Below the pieces are notes generated by a model that did no database searches, was not told the origin of the DNA, and saw only the letters and a program-made list of their open reading frames with translations. From contig NC_020516.1 in assembly GCF_000349945.1 (NCBI RefSeq), forward strand, positions 4,712,001 through 4,776,000: a stretch of DNA of 64,000 nt, in the 5' to 3' direction. How positions within the stretch are numbered: position 1 is the stretch's first letter; each line of letters opens with the position of its first letter. Of the stretch, positions 50,178 through 60,846 are shown one piece after another. The stretch comes from Azoarcus sp. KH32C (lineage in GTDB: Bacteria; Pseudomonadota; Gammaproteobacteria; Burkholderiales; Rhodocyclaceae). A program made the position numbers and the translations under genes.

Positions 50178-51062
50178 ATGGACATCTTCGGCATACCGAT
50201 CCAGGCCCTGATGGGGCAGTTGCTGATCGGGCTCATCAACGGCTCGTTCTACGCGATCTTGAGCCTGGGGTTGGCGATCATCTTCGGCCTGCTCAACATC
50301 ATCAACTTCGCGCACGGCGCGCTCTACATGATGGGCGCCTTTGTGTCGTGGATCGGGCTGACCTACCTCGGCATCAATTACTGGGTCGCGCTGATCGCAT
50401 CGCCGGTGGTCGTCGGCTGCCTCGGCATGCTGATCGAGCGCACGATGCTCAAGCACCTCTACCGCCTCGACCACCTGTACGGGCTGCTGCTGACCTTCGG
50501 GCTGGCGCTGATCATCGAGGGCCTGTTCCGCTACCAGTTCGGCATTTCCGGCGCGAGCTACCCAGTCCCCGAGCTGCTCTCCGGCGGCTTCAACCTCGGC
50601 TTCATGTTCCTGCCGAAATACCGCGCCTGGGTCGTGCTCGTGTCGCTCGTCGTGTGCTTCGGCAGCTGGTTCATCATCGAACGCACCAAGCTCGGCTCCT
50701 ATCTGCGCGCCGGCACCGAGAATCCGCAACTTCTTCAGGCCTTCGGCATCAACGTGCCGCTGATGATCACGCTGACCTACGGTTTCGGCGTCGGGCTCGC
50801 AGCCTTCGCGGGGGTGCTCGCGGCGCCGGTGTTCCAGGTGAACCCGGTCATGGGCTCGAACCTGATTATCGTCGTGTTCGCCGTCGTCGTGATCGGCGGC
50901 ATGGGCTCCATCATGGGCTCGATCGTCACCGGCGTTGGTCTGGGCCTCGTCGAGGGGCTGACGAAGGTGTTCTACCCGGAAGCTTCGTCGGTCGTGATCT
51001 TCGTCATCATGGGCATCGTGCTGCTGCTGCGGCCCGCCGGCCTCTTCGGACGCGAGCGCTGA
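50178..51062 (+). CDS. Liv-type importer permease LivH
   Basis: This is a 294-residue inner-membrane permease with eight hydrophobic helices. It has the family's LLIGLINGSFYAILSLGLA at the N-terminus and VVIGGMGSIMGSIVTGVGLGL near residue 237. It forms a heterodimer with LivM. The ATG at 50178 has a poor SD and follows the binding-protein stop by 24 bp. The order livG-livF-binding protein-livH-livM is typical of betaproteobacterial clusters. Confidence 0.92.
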   Translation: MDIFGIPIQALMGQLLIGLINGSFYAILSLGLAIIFGLLNIINFAHGALYMMGAFVSWIGLTYLGINYWVALIASPVVVGCLGMLIERTMLKHLYRLDHLYGLLLTFGLALIIEGLFRYQFGISGASYPVPELLSGGFNLGFMFLPKYRAWVVLVSLVVCFGSWFIIERTKLGSYLRAGTENPQLLQAFGINVPLMITLTYGFGVGLAAFAGVLAAPVFQVNPVMGSNLIIVVFAVVVIGGMGSIMGSIVTGVGLGLVEGLTKVFYPEASSVVIFVIMGIVLLLRPAGLFGRER

Positions 51063-51094
51063 GCGATGGCGAACGGCTTACAAGGACCCGCGCA

Positions 51095-52024
51095 ATGAAC
51101 GGCAAACTCGTCGGCTGGATCGCGCTGATCGCAATCGGACTCGTCGCACCCCTCGTCCTGTACCCCGTGCTGCTGATGAAGATCCTGTGCTTCGCCCTCT
51201 TCGCCTGCGCCTTCAACCTGCTGCTCGGCTATACCGGCCTGCTGTCCTTCGGCCACGCCGCCTTCCTCGGCTCGGCCGGCTACGTCTGCGGCTATGCGGT
51301 GCAGTCGCTCGGCCTGTCGCCCGAGCTCGGCATCCTCGCCGGCACCGCGGTCGCGGCGGCGCTGGGCTTCGTGTTCGGCAGCCTCGCGATCCGCCGCGCG
51401 GGCATCTACTTCGCGATGATCACGCTCGCGCTCGCGCAGCTCGTCTACTTCCTCGCGCTGCAGTTCCCCTTCACCGGCGGCGAGGACGGCATGCAGGGCA
51501 TTCCGCGCGGACGCCTGCTGGGCATGATCGACCTGGGCGACACGATGAACATGTATTACTTCGTGCTCGCGATCTTCCTGTTCGGGTTCTGGGTCGTCGA
51601 CCGCGCCATCCACTCGCCCTTCGGACAGGTGCTGAAGGCGATCCGCGAGAACGAGCCGCGCGCGGTCTCGCTCGGCTACGACGTCGAGAAGTACAAGCTG
51701 CTCGCCTTCGTGCTGTCGGCGGCGCTGTCCGGGCTCGCGGGCGCGACCAAGGCATTGGTGTTCCAGCTCGCATCGCTGACTGACGTGCATTGGCACATGT
51801 CGGGCGAGATCGTGCTGATGACGCTGCTGGGTGGGATGGGGACGGTGTTCGGGCCGATCGCCGGCGCGGCGATCGTCGTCGGGCTGCAGAACTACGGCGC
51901 GGAGTTGGGCCAGTGGGTCACGGTGCTGACCGGCGTCATCTTCGTGATCTGCGTGCTGGCCTTCCGGCGTGGCATCTTCGGCGAACTGGCGGTGCTGATC
52001 CGGCGTTCGGGCATCCGGATCTGA
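51095..52024 (+). CDS. Liv-type importer permease LivM
   Basis: This is a 309-residue inner-membrane permease with about nine helices. It contains LLLGYTGLLSFGHAAFLGSA and TLLGGMGTVFGPIAGAA, hallmarks of LivM. It is the last gene of the importer operon. ATG at 51095 follows AAGGA with 8-nt spacing; an in-frame extension would enter livH. The convergent FapA-like gene ends 21 bp further on. Confidence 0.92.
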   Translation: MNGKLVGWIALIAIGLVAPLVLYPVLLMKILCFALFACAFNLLLGYTGLLSFGHAAFLGSAGYVCGYAVQSLGLSPELGILAGTAVAAALGFVFGSLAIRRAGIYFAMITLALAQLVYFLALQFPFTGGEDGMQGIPRGRLLGMIDLGDTMNMYYFVLAIFLFGFWVVDRAIHSPFGQVLKAIRENEPRAVSLGYDVEKYKLLAFVLSAALSGLAGATKALVFQLASLTDVHWHMSGEIVLMTLLGGMGTVFGPIAGAAIVVGLQNYGAELGQWVTVLTGVIFVICVLAFRRGIFGELAVLIRRSGIRI

Positions 52025-52045
52025 GCGCCCTCGCCCCGCTCGACT

Positions 52046-54022
52046 TCACGCGGGGGCGGCCGCCTCATCGGCGAGGCGCCACTGCAGGCTCCCTTTGGCG
52101 GCGACGAGCAGCTTCTGGCTGCCGGGCGGGGTCGCGCGCAGGAAGGCCTTGATCTCGGCCGGCGTCATCTGCGCCACGGGTTTCGCATCCGCGGCTTGGA
52201 GGCGTGCACGGACGATGACGTCACCGGAGATGTCGCCGATGCTGCAGGTCACCGCCTCGCGAAGCTTGCGGCGTTCGTCCTCGACCGCCGCCATCGCCGA
52301 CTGGAGCGCCTCCCGCTGGGTCGCCCGGGCCTTGCCTTCCTCGGCGAGCCGAGCGAGCACCTTCAGGACCGGCGCCACCTTATCGCGCAGCTTGATGAAG
52401 GCCGCCTGCTGCTCCGCCGTGAGCGAGATCTCCTTGCGCCTGAGCTTGCCCGCGACCGCCATGTAGTTCGCGACACCGGGCTGGGTGCGCGCCGACTCCA
52501 GCAGCTGGCGCGCGGCCGCGTCCGCCTGGTCGAGCGACTCGAGCTGCGCGCTCGCCTGGGCGAGCAGCGCGCGCTGGGCATCTTCGGCGGGCAGCAACAC
52601 CGAGATCAGCGTTTCAGCCTGCCCACGCGGCCTGACCGCCTCGATCGTGAGCGACGGCGACGCGAGCACCGAGGCCTGGACGACCGCCACCTGCACTTCG
52701 TCCGCCAGGATGTCGCAGCCCACCGCACGTTCGCCGACGACGACCCGCCGCGCAACGATGAGACTGCTTTCGGCGGCGCCGACCGTGACCTCGCCTCCGG
52801 GCGCGAAGATCGTCGCGCCGCTAACGCGCCCCTCGACCGTCACCTCGCCGCCGGGATCGACGATGCTCCCGCCCGAGAGGTTCTGCTTCAGCACCACGCG
52901 CCCGCCGCGCGACACGATCTTGCCGAAGACGTCGGCGTAGGTCGTGATGTTCAGCCCCTCGACGACACGCCGCTCCTGGATCTCACCATGCTCCTCGTAC
53001 TCGTCGCCCATCAGCGAGATGTCGCCGGTCGTGCGCAGGCTCACGCCGGCACGATTGACGACCTTCTCGGTCACCGAGATCTTGCCGCTGTCATTATCAA
53101 TATCGAGAAAGCCGTCGATCGCAGCGACGAGGCATTCACCCTGCTCGTCCCGGTCGACGCGCGTGCCCTCCCCGGACAGCGTCGCGAAATCGAAATCCTT
53201 GGGCACCGGCGGCGCCACGGGCCGTCCGGTGAGTTCGCGGCCGAGCGCGCCCAGCACCAGCGGCGTCTTGCGCAGCAGCCGCGCGCCGGCGCGGATCTGC
53301 GGGAAGCGGTTGCGGAAGCGCGCCAGGTTGATCCGGCCGTCCGGCAGCAGTCCCGGCGCGTCGTCACGGTGCAGCACGTCCGACAACTCCTCGACGCCGG
53401 CGTCGGCGCCGGCAGTCGGGGCAATCGCCGCCGCGATCTTCAGTCGCCCGACGTAGTCATCGGCGATCGCCTTGCGCACCTCCGCCTCGTCGACACCGAA
53501 CTTCACCCCCTTGAGCCAGATCTGCGCCACGAACTCGTCGAAATCCAGCTTCGTCTTCTGCGACACGACAACCGATTCGGTGCGCACCGCGCCGCCCTCC
53601 TCGTCGTCATCGCCCCCCGCGACCGGCTGCTCGACCGTGTATTCCAGGCTGACCGGTTCGAACAGGTATTCCGCTCGTCCGCCCGAAACCTTCACGCCGC
53701 GATACAGCCCGACGCGCTGGCCCACAATGTAGGAGATGCCCGCCGCAAAACGGACGCAGGCATTTCCGCCGGCCGCCTCGCGCGCATGGATCTCGTCGAT
53801 CACCATTCCCGGCTCGAAGTCGAAGGCGAGTCGCAGAAAGACCGGATAGTCGATGCCGCGAAAATAGGCACCGCGGATGAACATGCGGTCCACCCACTGG
53901 TTGAACTCGGCCGAAGCGCTTAGATAATTGAGGTCGACCGACAAGCCCGCCTCATCGCGGATGATGAAGCGCGGCAAAGGCTCCGGTGCATTCCCTTCGA
54001 GTCCCGCGGCGGTGTCGGCCAT
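52046..54022 (-). CDS. FapA/DUF342 beta-helix protein
   Basis: This is a 658-residue FapA (DUF342) protein. The N-terminal region (about 1-240) leads to the beta-solenoid, which has repeated short strands: GISLRTTGDISLMG-like segments near 325 and GEVTVEGRVSGATIFAPGG near 395. A coiled coil follows (about 480-580, Gln/Ala/Arg-rich). Family members assist flagellar or polar protein assembly in some bacteria. No flagellar gene is near. The ATG at 54022 follows GGGACGAG; a start at 54073 is possible. It is divergent from thiL over 164 bp. Confidence 0.82.
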   Translation of the reverse strand: MADTAAGLEGNAPEPLPRFIIRDEAGLSVDLNYLSASAEFNQWVDRMFIRGAYFRGIDYPVFLRLAFDFEPGMVIDEIHAREAAGGNACVRFAAGISYIVGQRVGLYRGVKVSGGRAEYLFEPVSLEYTVEQPVAGGDDDEEGGAVRTESVVVSQKTKLDFDEFVAQIWLKGVKFGVDEAEVRKAIADDYVGRLKIAAAIAPTAGADAGVEELSDVLHRDDAPGLLPDGRINLARFRNRFPQIRAGARLLRKTPLVLGALGRELTGRPVAPPVPKDFDFATLSGEGTRVDRDEQGECLVAAIDGFLDIDNDSGKISVTEKVVNRAGVSLRTTGDISLMGDEYEEHGEIQERRVVEGLNITTYADVFGKIVSRGGRVVLKQNLSGGSIVDPGGEVTVEGRVSGATIFAPGGEVTVGAAESSLIVARRVVVGERAVGCDILADEVQVAVVQASVLASPSLTIEAVRPRGQAETLISVLLPAEDAQRALLAQASAQLESLDQADAAARQLLESARTQPGVANYMAVAGKLRRKEISLTAEQQAAFIKLRDKVAPVLKVLARLAEEGKARATQREALQSAMAAVEDERRKLREAVTCSIGDISGDVIVRARLQAADAKPVAQMTPAEIKAFLRATPPGSQKLLVAAKGSLQWRLADEAAAPA

Positions 54023-54186
54023 CGTCTCGTCCCTGTCTTTTTTCGTAGTTGTATCAACCGACTTCGCCCCCATGTTACTGGACGTCACGGTCGCACGCAT
54101 AATGAACTGCAACACGCAATTTGTTCCGGCTCCGCCGCCGCGTCTGGGTTAAGCTTTCGCGCCACCTCGCCTTGCCGCCATCCTTC

Positions 54187-55146
54187 ATGGCCTCCGAATT
54201 CGATCTCATCCGCCGTCACTTCACCCGCGCTCCCCGCCACACCGCCCTCGCGGTCGGCGACGATGCCGCCTTGCTGCAGCCGCGCGCGGGCATGCAACTC
54301 GCGGTCTCGACCGACATGCTGGTCGCGGGCACGCACTTCTTTCCCGACGCCGACGCCGAGGCGCTGGGCTGGAAGACGCTCGCCGTGAACGTCTCGGACA
54401 TCGCCGCGATGGGCGCCGAGCCGCGCTGGGCCGTGCTCGCGCTGTCGCTACCGTCCGCCGACGAAGCCTGGATCGCCGCCTTCGCGCGTGGCTTCTTCGC
54501 CTGCGCCGAAGCCTTCGGCGTTGATCTCGCCGGCGGCGACACGACCCGGGGACCGCTCAACCTGTGCGTCACGATCTTCGGCGAAGTGCCCGTTGGTGCC
54601 GCAATCACGCGTGACGGCGCGCAGCCCGGCCACGACATCTGGATCACCGGCACGCCCGGCCTCGCGTCCCTCGGCCTCGCGCACCTGCGCGGCGAGATCG
54701 CACTGCAAGGCGACCACGCCCGCCGCTGCCTCGACGCCCTGCACCGCCCGCGGCCGCGCGTCGGCTTCGGTCTCGCGCTGCGCGGCATCGCGAGCGCGAT
54801 GCTCGACGTCTCGGACGGCCTGCTCGGCGACCTCGGCCACATCCTCGAACGCTCGGCCTGCGGCGCACGCATCGACGTCCCGACGCTGCCGCTCGCCGAC
54901 CTCCGCGCTGCGGGCGCCGACGATGATCTCGCACGACGCTGCCTGCTCTCCGGCGGCGACGACTACGAACTGCTATTCACCGCGCCAGCCGCAAGGCGCG
55001 ACGAGATCGCCGCGCTGGGCCAAACGCTCGGCCTGCCCGTGACCCGCATCGGCACCGTGACTGCCCAACCCGGGCAGCTCCTGCTGCGCGAAGCGGACGA
55101 CCGCGAGCATTACAGTGCGCCGCGCGGCTACGATCACTTCGGCTGA
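54187..55146 (+). CDS. thiL: Thiamine-monophosphate kinase ThiL
   Basis: This is a 319-residue kinase. It opens with MASEFDLIRRHF, then VGDDAALL and AVSTDMLVAGTHF (nucleotide and metal Asp residues). VNVSDIAAMGAEPRW and LDVSDGLLGDLGHI follow. It phosphorylates thiamine monophosphate to the active diphosphate. ATG at 54187 fits the family start. PgpA follows after 27 bp, the usual thiL-pgpA order. Confidence 0.93.
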   Translation: MASEFDLIRRHFTRAPRHTALAVGDDAALLQPRAGMQLAVSTDMLVAGTHFFPDADAEALGWKTLAVNVSDIAAMGAEPRWAVLALSLPSADEAWIAAFARGFFACAEAFGVDLAGGDTTRGPLNLCVTIFGEVPVGAAITRDGAQPGHDIWITGTPGLASLGLAHLRGEIALQGDHARRCLDALHRPRPRVGFGLALRGIASAMLDVSDGLLGDLGHILERSACGARIDVPTLPLADLRAAGADDDLARRCLLSGGDDYELLFTAPAARRDEIAALGQTLGLPVTRIGTVTAQPGQLLLREADDREHYSAPRGYDHFG

Positions 55147-55173
55147 ACCCGCCTCCCTCACGCCATTCACCCG

Positions 55174-55674
55174 ATGCAACCGACTTTCCGCCTCCTCTTC
55201 AGCCACCCCGCGCACTTCATCTCGCTCGGTTTCGGCTCCGGCCTGTCGCCGCGCGCCCCGGGCACGGCCGGCACGCTCGCCGCCTGGCTGCTCTACCCGC
55301 TGGTGCGCACGCCGATTTCCGACTTCGTGTTCCTCGTGCTGCTCGCGAGCTTCTTCGTCGCCGGCATCATCGCCGCCGACCGCACCGGGCGCGCGCTCGG
55401 CGTGCCCGATCACGGCGCGATCGTATGGGACGAAATCGTCGCCTTCTGGCTGGTGCTCTTCTTCACCCCGGCCGGCCTGATCTGGCAGGCGGTGGCCTTC
55501 GCGCTGTTCCGCTTCTTCGACATCGTGAAGCCGCCACCCGTCCGCTGGGCGGACCGCCGCGTGAAAGGTGGTTTCGGCGTCATGCTCGACGACCTGATCG
55601 CCGCCGGCTACGCGATCCTCGTGCTCGCCATCCTCGTCAGACTGCTCGGCCCCACGCCATGGACCCACATCTGA
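55174..55674 (+). CDS. pgpA: Phosphatidylglycerophosphatase A
   Basis: This is a 166-residue membrane phosphatase. It has GFGSGLSPRAPGTAGTLAAW near residue 18 and the acidic DHGAIVWDEIVAFW motif. Several hydrophobic helices follow. It dephosphorylates phosphatidylglycerophosphate during phosphatidylglycerol synthesis. It follows thiL by 27 bp. Its last 16 bp overlap the cinA-like gene, indicating cotranscription. Confidence 0.93.
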   Translation: MQPTFRLLFSHPAHFISLGFGSGLSPRAPGTAGTLAAWLLYPLVRTPISDFVFLVLLASFFVAGIIAADRTGRALGVPDHGAIVWDEIVAFWLVLFFTPAGLIWQAVAFALFRFFDIVKPPPVRWADRRVKGGFGVMLDDLIAAGYAILVLAILVRLLGPTPWTHI

Positions 55675-56147
55675 ACGCCCTCTCCGCCGAAGTCGGCGCC
55701 TGGCTGCTCGCACGCAAGCTGAAGCTCGGCTGCGCCGAATCCTGCACCGGCGGATGGGTCGCCGAAGTCGTCACGGCCACCGCTGGCAGTTCCGAATGGT
55801 TCGACTGCGGATTCATCACCTACTCGAACGAGTCGAAGCAAGAGTTGCTGGACGTGCCTGCGGACACCCTTCGGCGCCATGGCGCCGTCTCTGAGCCGAC
55901 GGTCGGTGCGATGGTCGCGGGAGTCCTGTCGCGCAGCCGTGCCGACGTCGTGCTCGCCGTATCGGGCATCGCCGGCCCGGGTGGCGGCAGCCCGGACAAG
56001 CCCGTCGGCACGGTGTGCTTCGCCTGGGGCGCACGCGATGGCCGCACGCACTGCGCGACCTGCCATTTTTCGGGCGACCGCGAAGCGGTCCGCCGACAGG
56101 CAGTCTTCCATGCGCTGCGAGAATTAATGACAATGGACTTTTCCTGA
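55659..56147 (+). CDS. CinA C-terminal domain protein (NMN deamidase PncC)
   Basis: This is a 162-residue stand-alone CinA C-terminal domain. It has LGCAESCTGGWVAE near residue 23, WFDCGFITYSNESKQ and SGIAGPGGGSPDKPVGTV, the amidase hallmarks. It turns nicotinamide mononucleotide into nicotinate mononucleotide in pyridine-nucleotide salvage. The ATG at 55659 lies within the end of pgpA. RecA follows after 76 bp with its own promoter. Confidence 0.9.
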   Translation: MDPHLNALSAEVGAWLLARKLKLGCAESCTGGWVAEVVTATAGSSEWFDCGFITYSNESKQELLDVPADTLRRHGAVSEPTVGAMVAGVLSRSRADVVLAVSGIAGPGGGSPDKPVGTVCFAWGARDGRTHCATCHFSGDREAVRRQAVFHALRELMTMDFS

Positions 56148-56165
56148 CGCACCCACTCCCAGCAA

Positions 56166-56197
56166 TTGACACCGCACAGCAATCTCTGTGCCATAAT
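56166..56197 (+). promoter_or_regulatory. recA promoter with palindrome in the spacer
   Basis: TTGACA (56166-56171) is followed by CATAAT (56192-56197), 20 bp apart, with an extended TGC before the -10. Between them GCACAG-CAATCT-CTGTGC (56174-56191) is a perfect inverted repeat. It is the reverse arrangement of the CTGT-N8-ACAG LexA box, which I do not see here. Role inferred. Confidence 0.55.
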
Positions 56198-56223
56198 TCA
56201 CCGACTAGCAGAAAGGACACCCC

Positions 56224-57261
<1,038 letters not shown>

Positions 57262-57271
57262 CGGCTGAATC

Positions 57272-57707
57272 ATGGCGGAAACCAGCCTGCGGGAGCGTGC
57301 CCTGAGGCACTTGGCGCGGCGGGACCACTCCCGCGCCGAACTCGCCCGCAAGCTGGCCGCCCATGGCTCGACCGAAGAGATCGACGAAATCCTCGACCGC
57401 ATGACCGAACTCGGACTCCTGAGCGACAGCCGCTTCGCCGAAGCCTGGGTGCGCGGCAAGGCCGCGCGCCATGGCACGACGCGGCTGCGTCACGACCTCG
57501 CCCAGCGCGGCGTGCCGCGCGACGCGATCGACGCGGCGATCGCCTCCGAGTGCCCCGACGACGAGATGACGCGCGCCCGCGAGCTGTGCCGCAGCCGTTT
57601 CGCCACGCCGCCGGCCGACGCCCGCGAATGGGCGCGCCAAGCCAGATTCCTGCAGAGCCGCGGCTTCGCCGTGGACCTGATCCGCAAGCTATTGAAAGAG
57701 AACCCCG

Positions 57708-57721
<14 letters not shown>
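57272..57721 (+). CDS. recX: RecA modulator RecX
   Basis: This is a 149-residue RecX, rich in Arg and Ala, built of three-helix repeats; RALRHLARRDHSRAELARKL lies near the N-terminus. It limits RecA filament growth. It starts 10 bp after recA. Its last 14 bp overlap the start of lptB, suggesting that recA, recX and lptB share a transcript. Confidence 0.92.
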
Positions 57722-58430
<709 letters not shown>

Positions 58431-58451
58431 GTTCCGCTCCGCCACTGCGCC

Positions 58452-59885
58452 ATGAAGCCCTCCCTCCAGCTCAAGATCTCGCAGCACCTCACGCTGACCC
58501 CGCAGTTGCAGCAGTCGATCAAGCTGCTGCAACTGTCGACCCTTGAACTGAACCAGGAGCTTGAACGCTTCCTGCAGGACAACCCGATGCTCGAGCGCGA
58601 AGACGGCGACGGCGCCGATTTTTCGCCCGGTTTGCCCAACTCGGGCAGCGCCAGCGGCGAGCAGGAACGCAGCGAACCGACCGAAAGCCCGCGCGAGGAC
58701 GCCGAACCGACCAGCTTCGACGAAGCCGGCGAATGGTCGAGCATGAGCAGCGGCGGCTCGAGCCGCGACGATGACGACGACACCGACTTCCAGGAACTGC
58801 AGGCCGCCGGCACCACGCTGCGCGACCACCTCGACCAGCAGATCAGCCTGTCGCCGCTGTCCGACCGCGACCGCGCGCTGGTGCGCTTCCTCATCGAAGC
58901 GCTCGACGACGACGGCTACCTGCACCAGACACTCGAAGACCTGCTGCCGCTGCTGCCCGCGGAACTCGAATACGAGCTCGACGACCTGTCGATCGCGCTG
59001 CGCCACGTGCAGCACCTCGACCCCGCCGGCGTCGGCGCCCGCAGTCCGCAGGAGTGCCTGAGCCTGCAATTGCGCGCGATGCCTGGCAGCGAGACGCGCG
59101 ATCTCGCGCAGAAGATCGTCGACCAGCATCTCGACCTCCTCGCCGAACGCAACTTCGCACGCCTCAAGCGCCTGCTGGGCTGCGACGACGACGCACTGCG
59201 CCGCGCCCATGCGCTGATCTGCAGCCTCGACCCGCATCCGGGCTCGCAGCATTCGGTGCAGGAGACCCGCTACGTGGTCCCGGACGTCGTCGTCCGCAAG
59301 CTGCGCTCGCGCTGGGTCGTGAGCCTCAACCCCGAGGCGATGCCGCGCCTGCGCATCAACTCGCTTTACGCCAGCATCCTGCAACAGAACCGCGGATCGG
59401 GCGGCGCGCTGACCAGCCAGCTGCAGGAAGCGCGCTGGCTGATCAAGAACGTGCAGCAGCGTTTCGACACGATTCTGCGGGTTTCGCAAGCGATCGTTGA
59501 CCAGCAGCGGCAGTTCTTCGATTATGGCGATGTGGCGATGCGCCCTCTGACGCTCAGGGAGATCGCGGACCAACTGGAGCTGCACGAATCCACGGTCTCG
59601 CGGGTCACGACGCAGAAGTTCATGGCCACACCGCGCGGCGTGTTCGAACTGAAGTATTTTTTCGGCAGCCACGTTGCCACCGATACCGGTGGGGCGGCAT
59701 CCTCCACGGCGATTCGCGCGCTGATTCGCCAGCTGGTGGATGCCGAAGACAGGAAAAAACCCCTGTCCGACGCGAAGATTGCCGAATTGTTGGGCCAGCA
59801 GGGTATCGTGGTGGCGCGGAGAACCATCGCGAAGTACCGTGAGTCACTCAATATCCCGCCGGTCAGCCTGCGCAAAACGATCTGA
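58452..59885 (+). CDS. rpoN: RNA polymerase sigma-54 factor RpoN
   Basis: This is a 477-residue sigma-54. The glutamine-rich region I starts MKPSLQLKISQHLTLTPQLQ. An acidic region II (about 60-110) follows. The core-binding and helix-turn-helix regions lead to the RpoN box VARRTIAKYRESL near residue 455. It directs enhancer-dependent transcription, typically of nitrogen and carbon-source genes. hpf follows after 17 bp. Confidence 0.97.
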   Translation: MKPSLQLKISQHLTLTPQLQQSIKLLQLSTLELNQELERFLQDNPMLEREDGDGADFSPGLPNSGSASGEQERSEPTESPREDAEPTSFDEAGEWSSMSSGGSSRDDDDDTDFQELQAAGTTLRDHLDQQISLSPLSDRDRALVRFLIEALDDDGYLHQTLEDLLPLLPAELEYELDDLSIALRHVQHLDPAGVGARSPQECLSLQLRAMPGSETRDLAQKIVDQHLDLLAERNFARLKRLLGCDDDALRRAHALICSLDPHPGSQHSVQETRYVVPDVVVRKLRSRWVVSLNPEAMPRLRINSLYASILQQNRGSGGALTSQLQEARWLIKNVQQRFDTILRVSQAIVDQQRQFFDYGDVAMRPLTLREIADQLELHESTVSRVTTQKFMATPRGVFELKYFFGSHVATDTGGAASSTAIRALIRQLVDAEDRKKPLSDAKIAELLGQQGIVVARRTIAKYRESLNIPPVSLRKTI

Positions 59886-59902
59886 CAATACGAGGAATCA
59901 TC

Positions 59903-60226
59903 ATGAATCTCACCATCACCGGGCATCACGTCGAAGTCACCCCCGCGATCCGCGAATATGTGAACACCAAGCTGGATCGCGTCATCCGCCACTTCGACAA
60001 CGTGACGAGCGTCGCCGTGATTCTGTCGGTGGAAAAGCTCAAGCAGAAGGCTGAGGTGACGCTGCACGTGCGCGGCAAGGACATCTATGTCGAGAGCGAC
60101 GATGGCGACATGTACGCGGCAATCGATTCCATGGTCGACAAACTCGACCGTCAGGTGCTGAAGTACAAGCAGAAGAATTTCGACCACGGTCACGATGCGC
60201 TGAAGCATCAAACCACGGAACTGTGA
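59903..60226 (+). CDS. hpf: Ribosome hibernation promoting factor HPF (short form)
   Basis: This is a 107-residue short HPF. The beta-alpha-beta-beta-beta-alpha fold has MNLTITGHHVEVTPAIREYV and VESDDGDMYAAIDSMVDKLD. It binds the ribosomal decoding centre and forms inactive 100S particles in stationary phase. GAGGA precedes the ATG. Location after rpoN is the standard order. ptsN follows after 134 bp. Confidence 0.95.
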   Translation: MNLTITGHHVEVTPAIREYVNTKLDRVIRHFDNVTSVAVILSVEKLKQKAEVTLHVRGKDIYVESDDGDMYAAIDSMVDKLDRQVLKYKQKNFDHGHDALKHQTTEL

Positions 60227-60311
60227 TCCATTCCTTTCCCCTGCGGGAGCGGGGCTGTTTATAATTCGCGCGTCTTCAAACCGCGTCCACACCTCGCTCC
60301 CGACCGAACCT

Positions 60312-60352
60312 GCGCCCTGGCAGCACCGGTAAGGCCGGTGCCCCCAGGGCGC
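60312..60352 (+). promoter_or_regulatory. Strong hairpin immediately before the ptsN start
   Basis: Outer arms GCGCCCTGG (60312-60320) and CCAGGGCGC (60344-60352) enclose inner arms GCACCGG (60323-60329) and CCGGTGC (60335-60341). The 16 paired bases end 8 nt before the ATG at 60361 and would leave no free Shine-Dalgarno. TATAAT lies upstream at 60260-60265. It could regulate ptsN translation; there is no T-run. Confidence 0.6.
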
Positions 60353-60360
60353 TGACACAA

Positions 60361-60846
60361 ATGAGCCTCATAGCTGAACTCCTGCCACCTTCAAACGTGG
60401 TCATCAACCTGGACGCGAGCAGCAAGAAGCGCGTCTTCGAGCAGGCTGGCCTGCTTTTCGAAAACAATCAGGGCATTGGCCGCGCGATCGTCTTCGACAG
60501 CCTGTTCTCGCGCGAGCGTCTGGGCTCGACCGGCCTGGGGCAGGGCATCGCGATCCCGCACGGGCGCATCAAGGGCCTGAAGGAAGCCGCCGGCGCCTTC
60601 CTGCGCCTGTCGGCGCCGGTTCAGTTCGACGCCCCGGACGGGCGCCCGGTGACGATGCTCTTCGTGCTGCTGGTTCCGGAGCAGGCCAACGAACGCCACC
60701 TGCAACTGCTCTCCGAGCTGGCGCAGATGTTCAGCGATCGCGACTTCCGTGAGCAGCTGCTGAATGCAGCGGACGCCGCCACCATCCATTCGCTGTTCGC
60801 AAACTGGGGCCCCCATGCGGCAGACCAGCGTCGCGCGGCTGTTTGA
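60361..60846 (+). CDS. ptsN: Nitrogen-PTS EIIA component PtsN
   Basis: This is a 161-residue EIIA-Ntr. The phospho-acceptor is His67 in IAIPHGRIKGL. The family stretch VFDSLFSRERLGSTGLGQG precedes it. Phosphorylated through the Ntr PTS, it modulates nitrogen, potassium and PHB metabolism. The last 32 bp overlap hprK. A hairpin sits immediately before the start. No HPr/NPr gene is in the window. Confidence 0.95.
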   Translation: MSLIAELLPPSNVVINLDASSKKRVFEQAGLLFENNQGIGRAIVFDSLFSRERLGSTGLGQGIAIPHGRIKGLKEAAGAFLRLSAPVQFDAPDGRPVTMLFVLLVPEQANERHLQLLSELAQMFSDRDFREQLLNAADAATIHSLFANWGPHAADQRRAAV

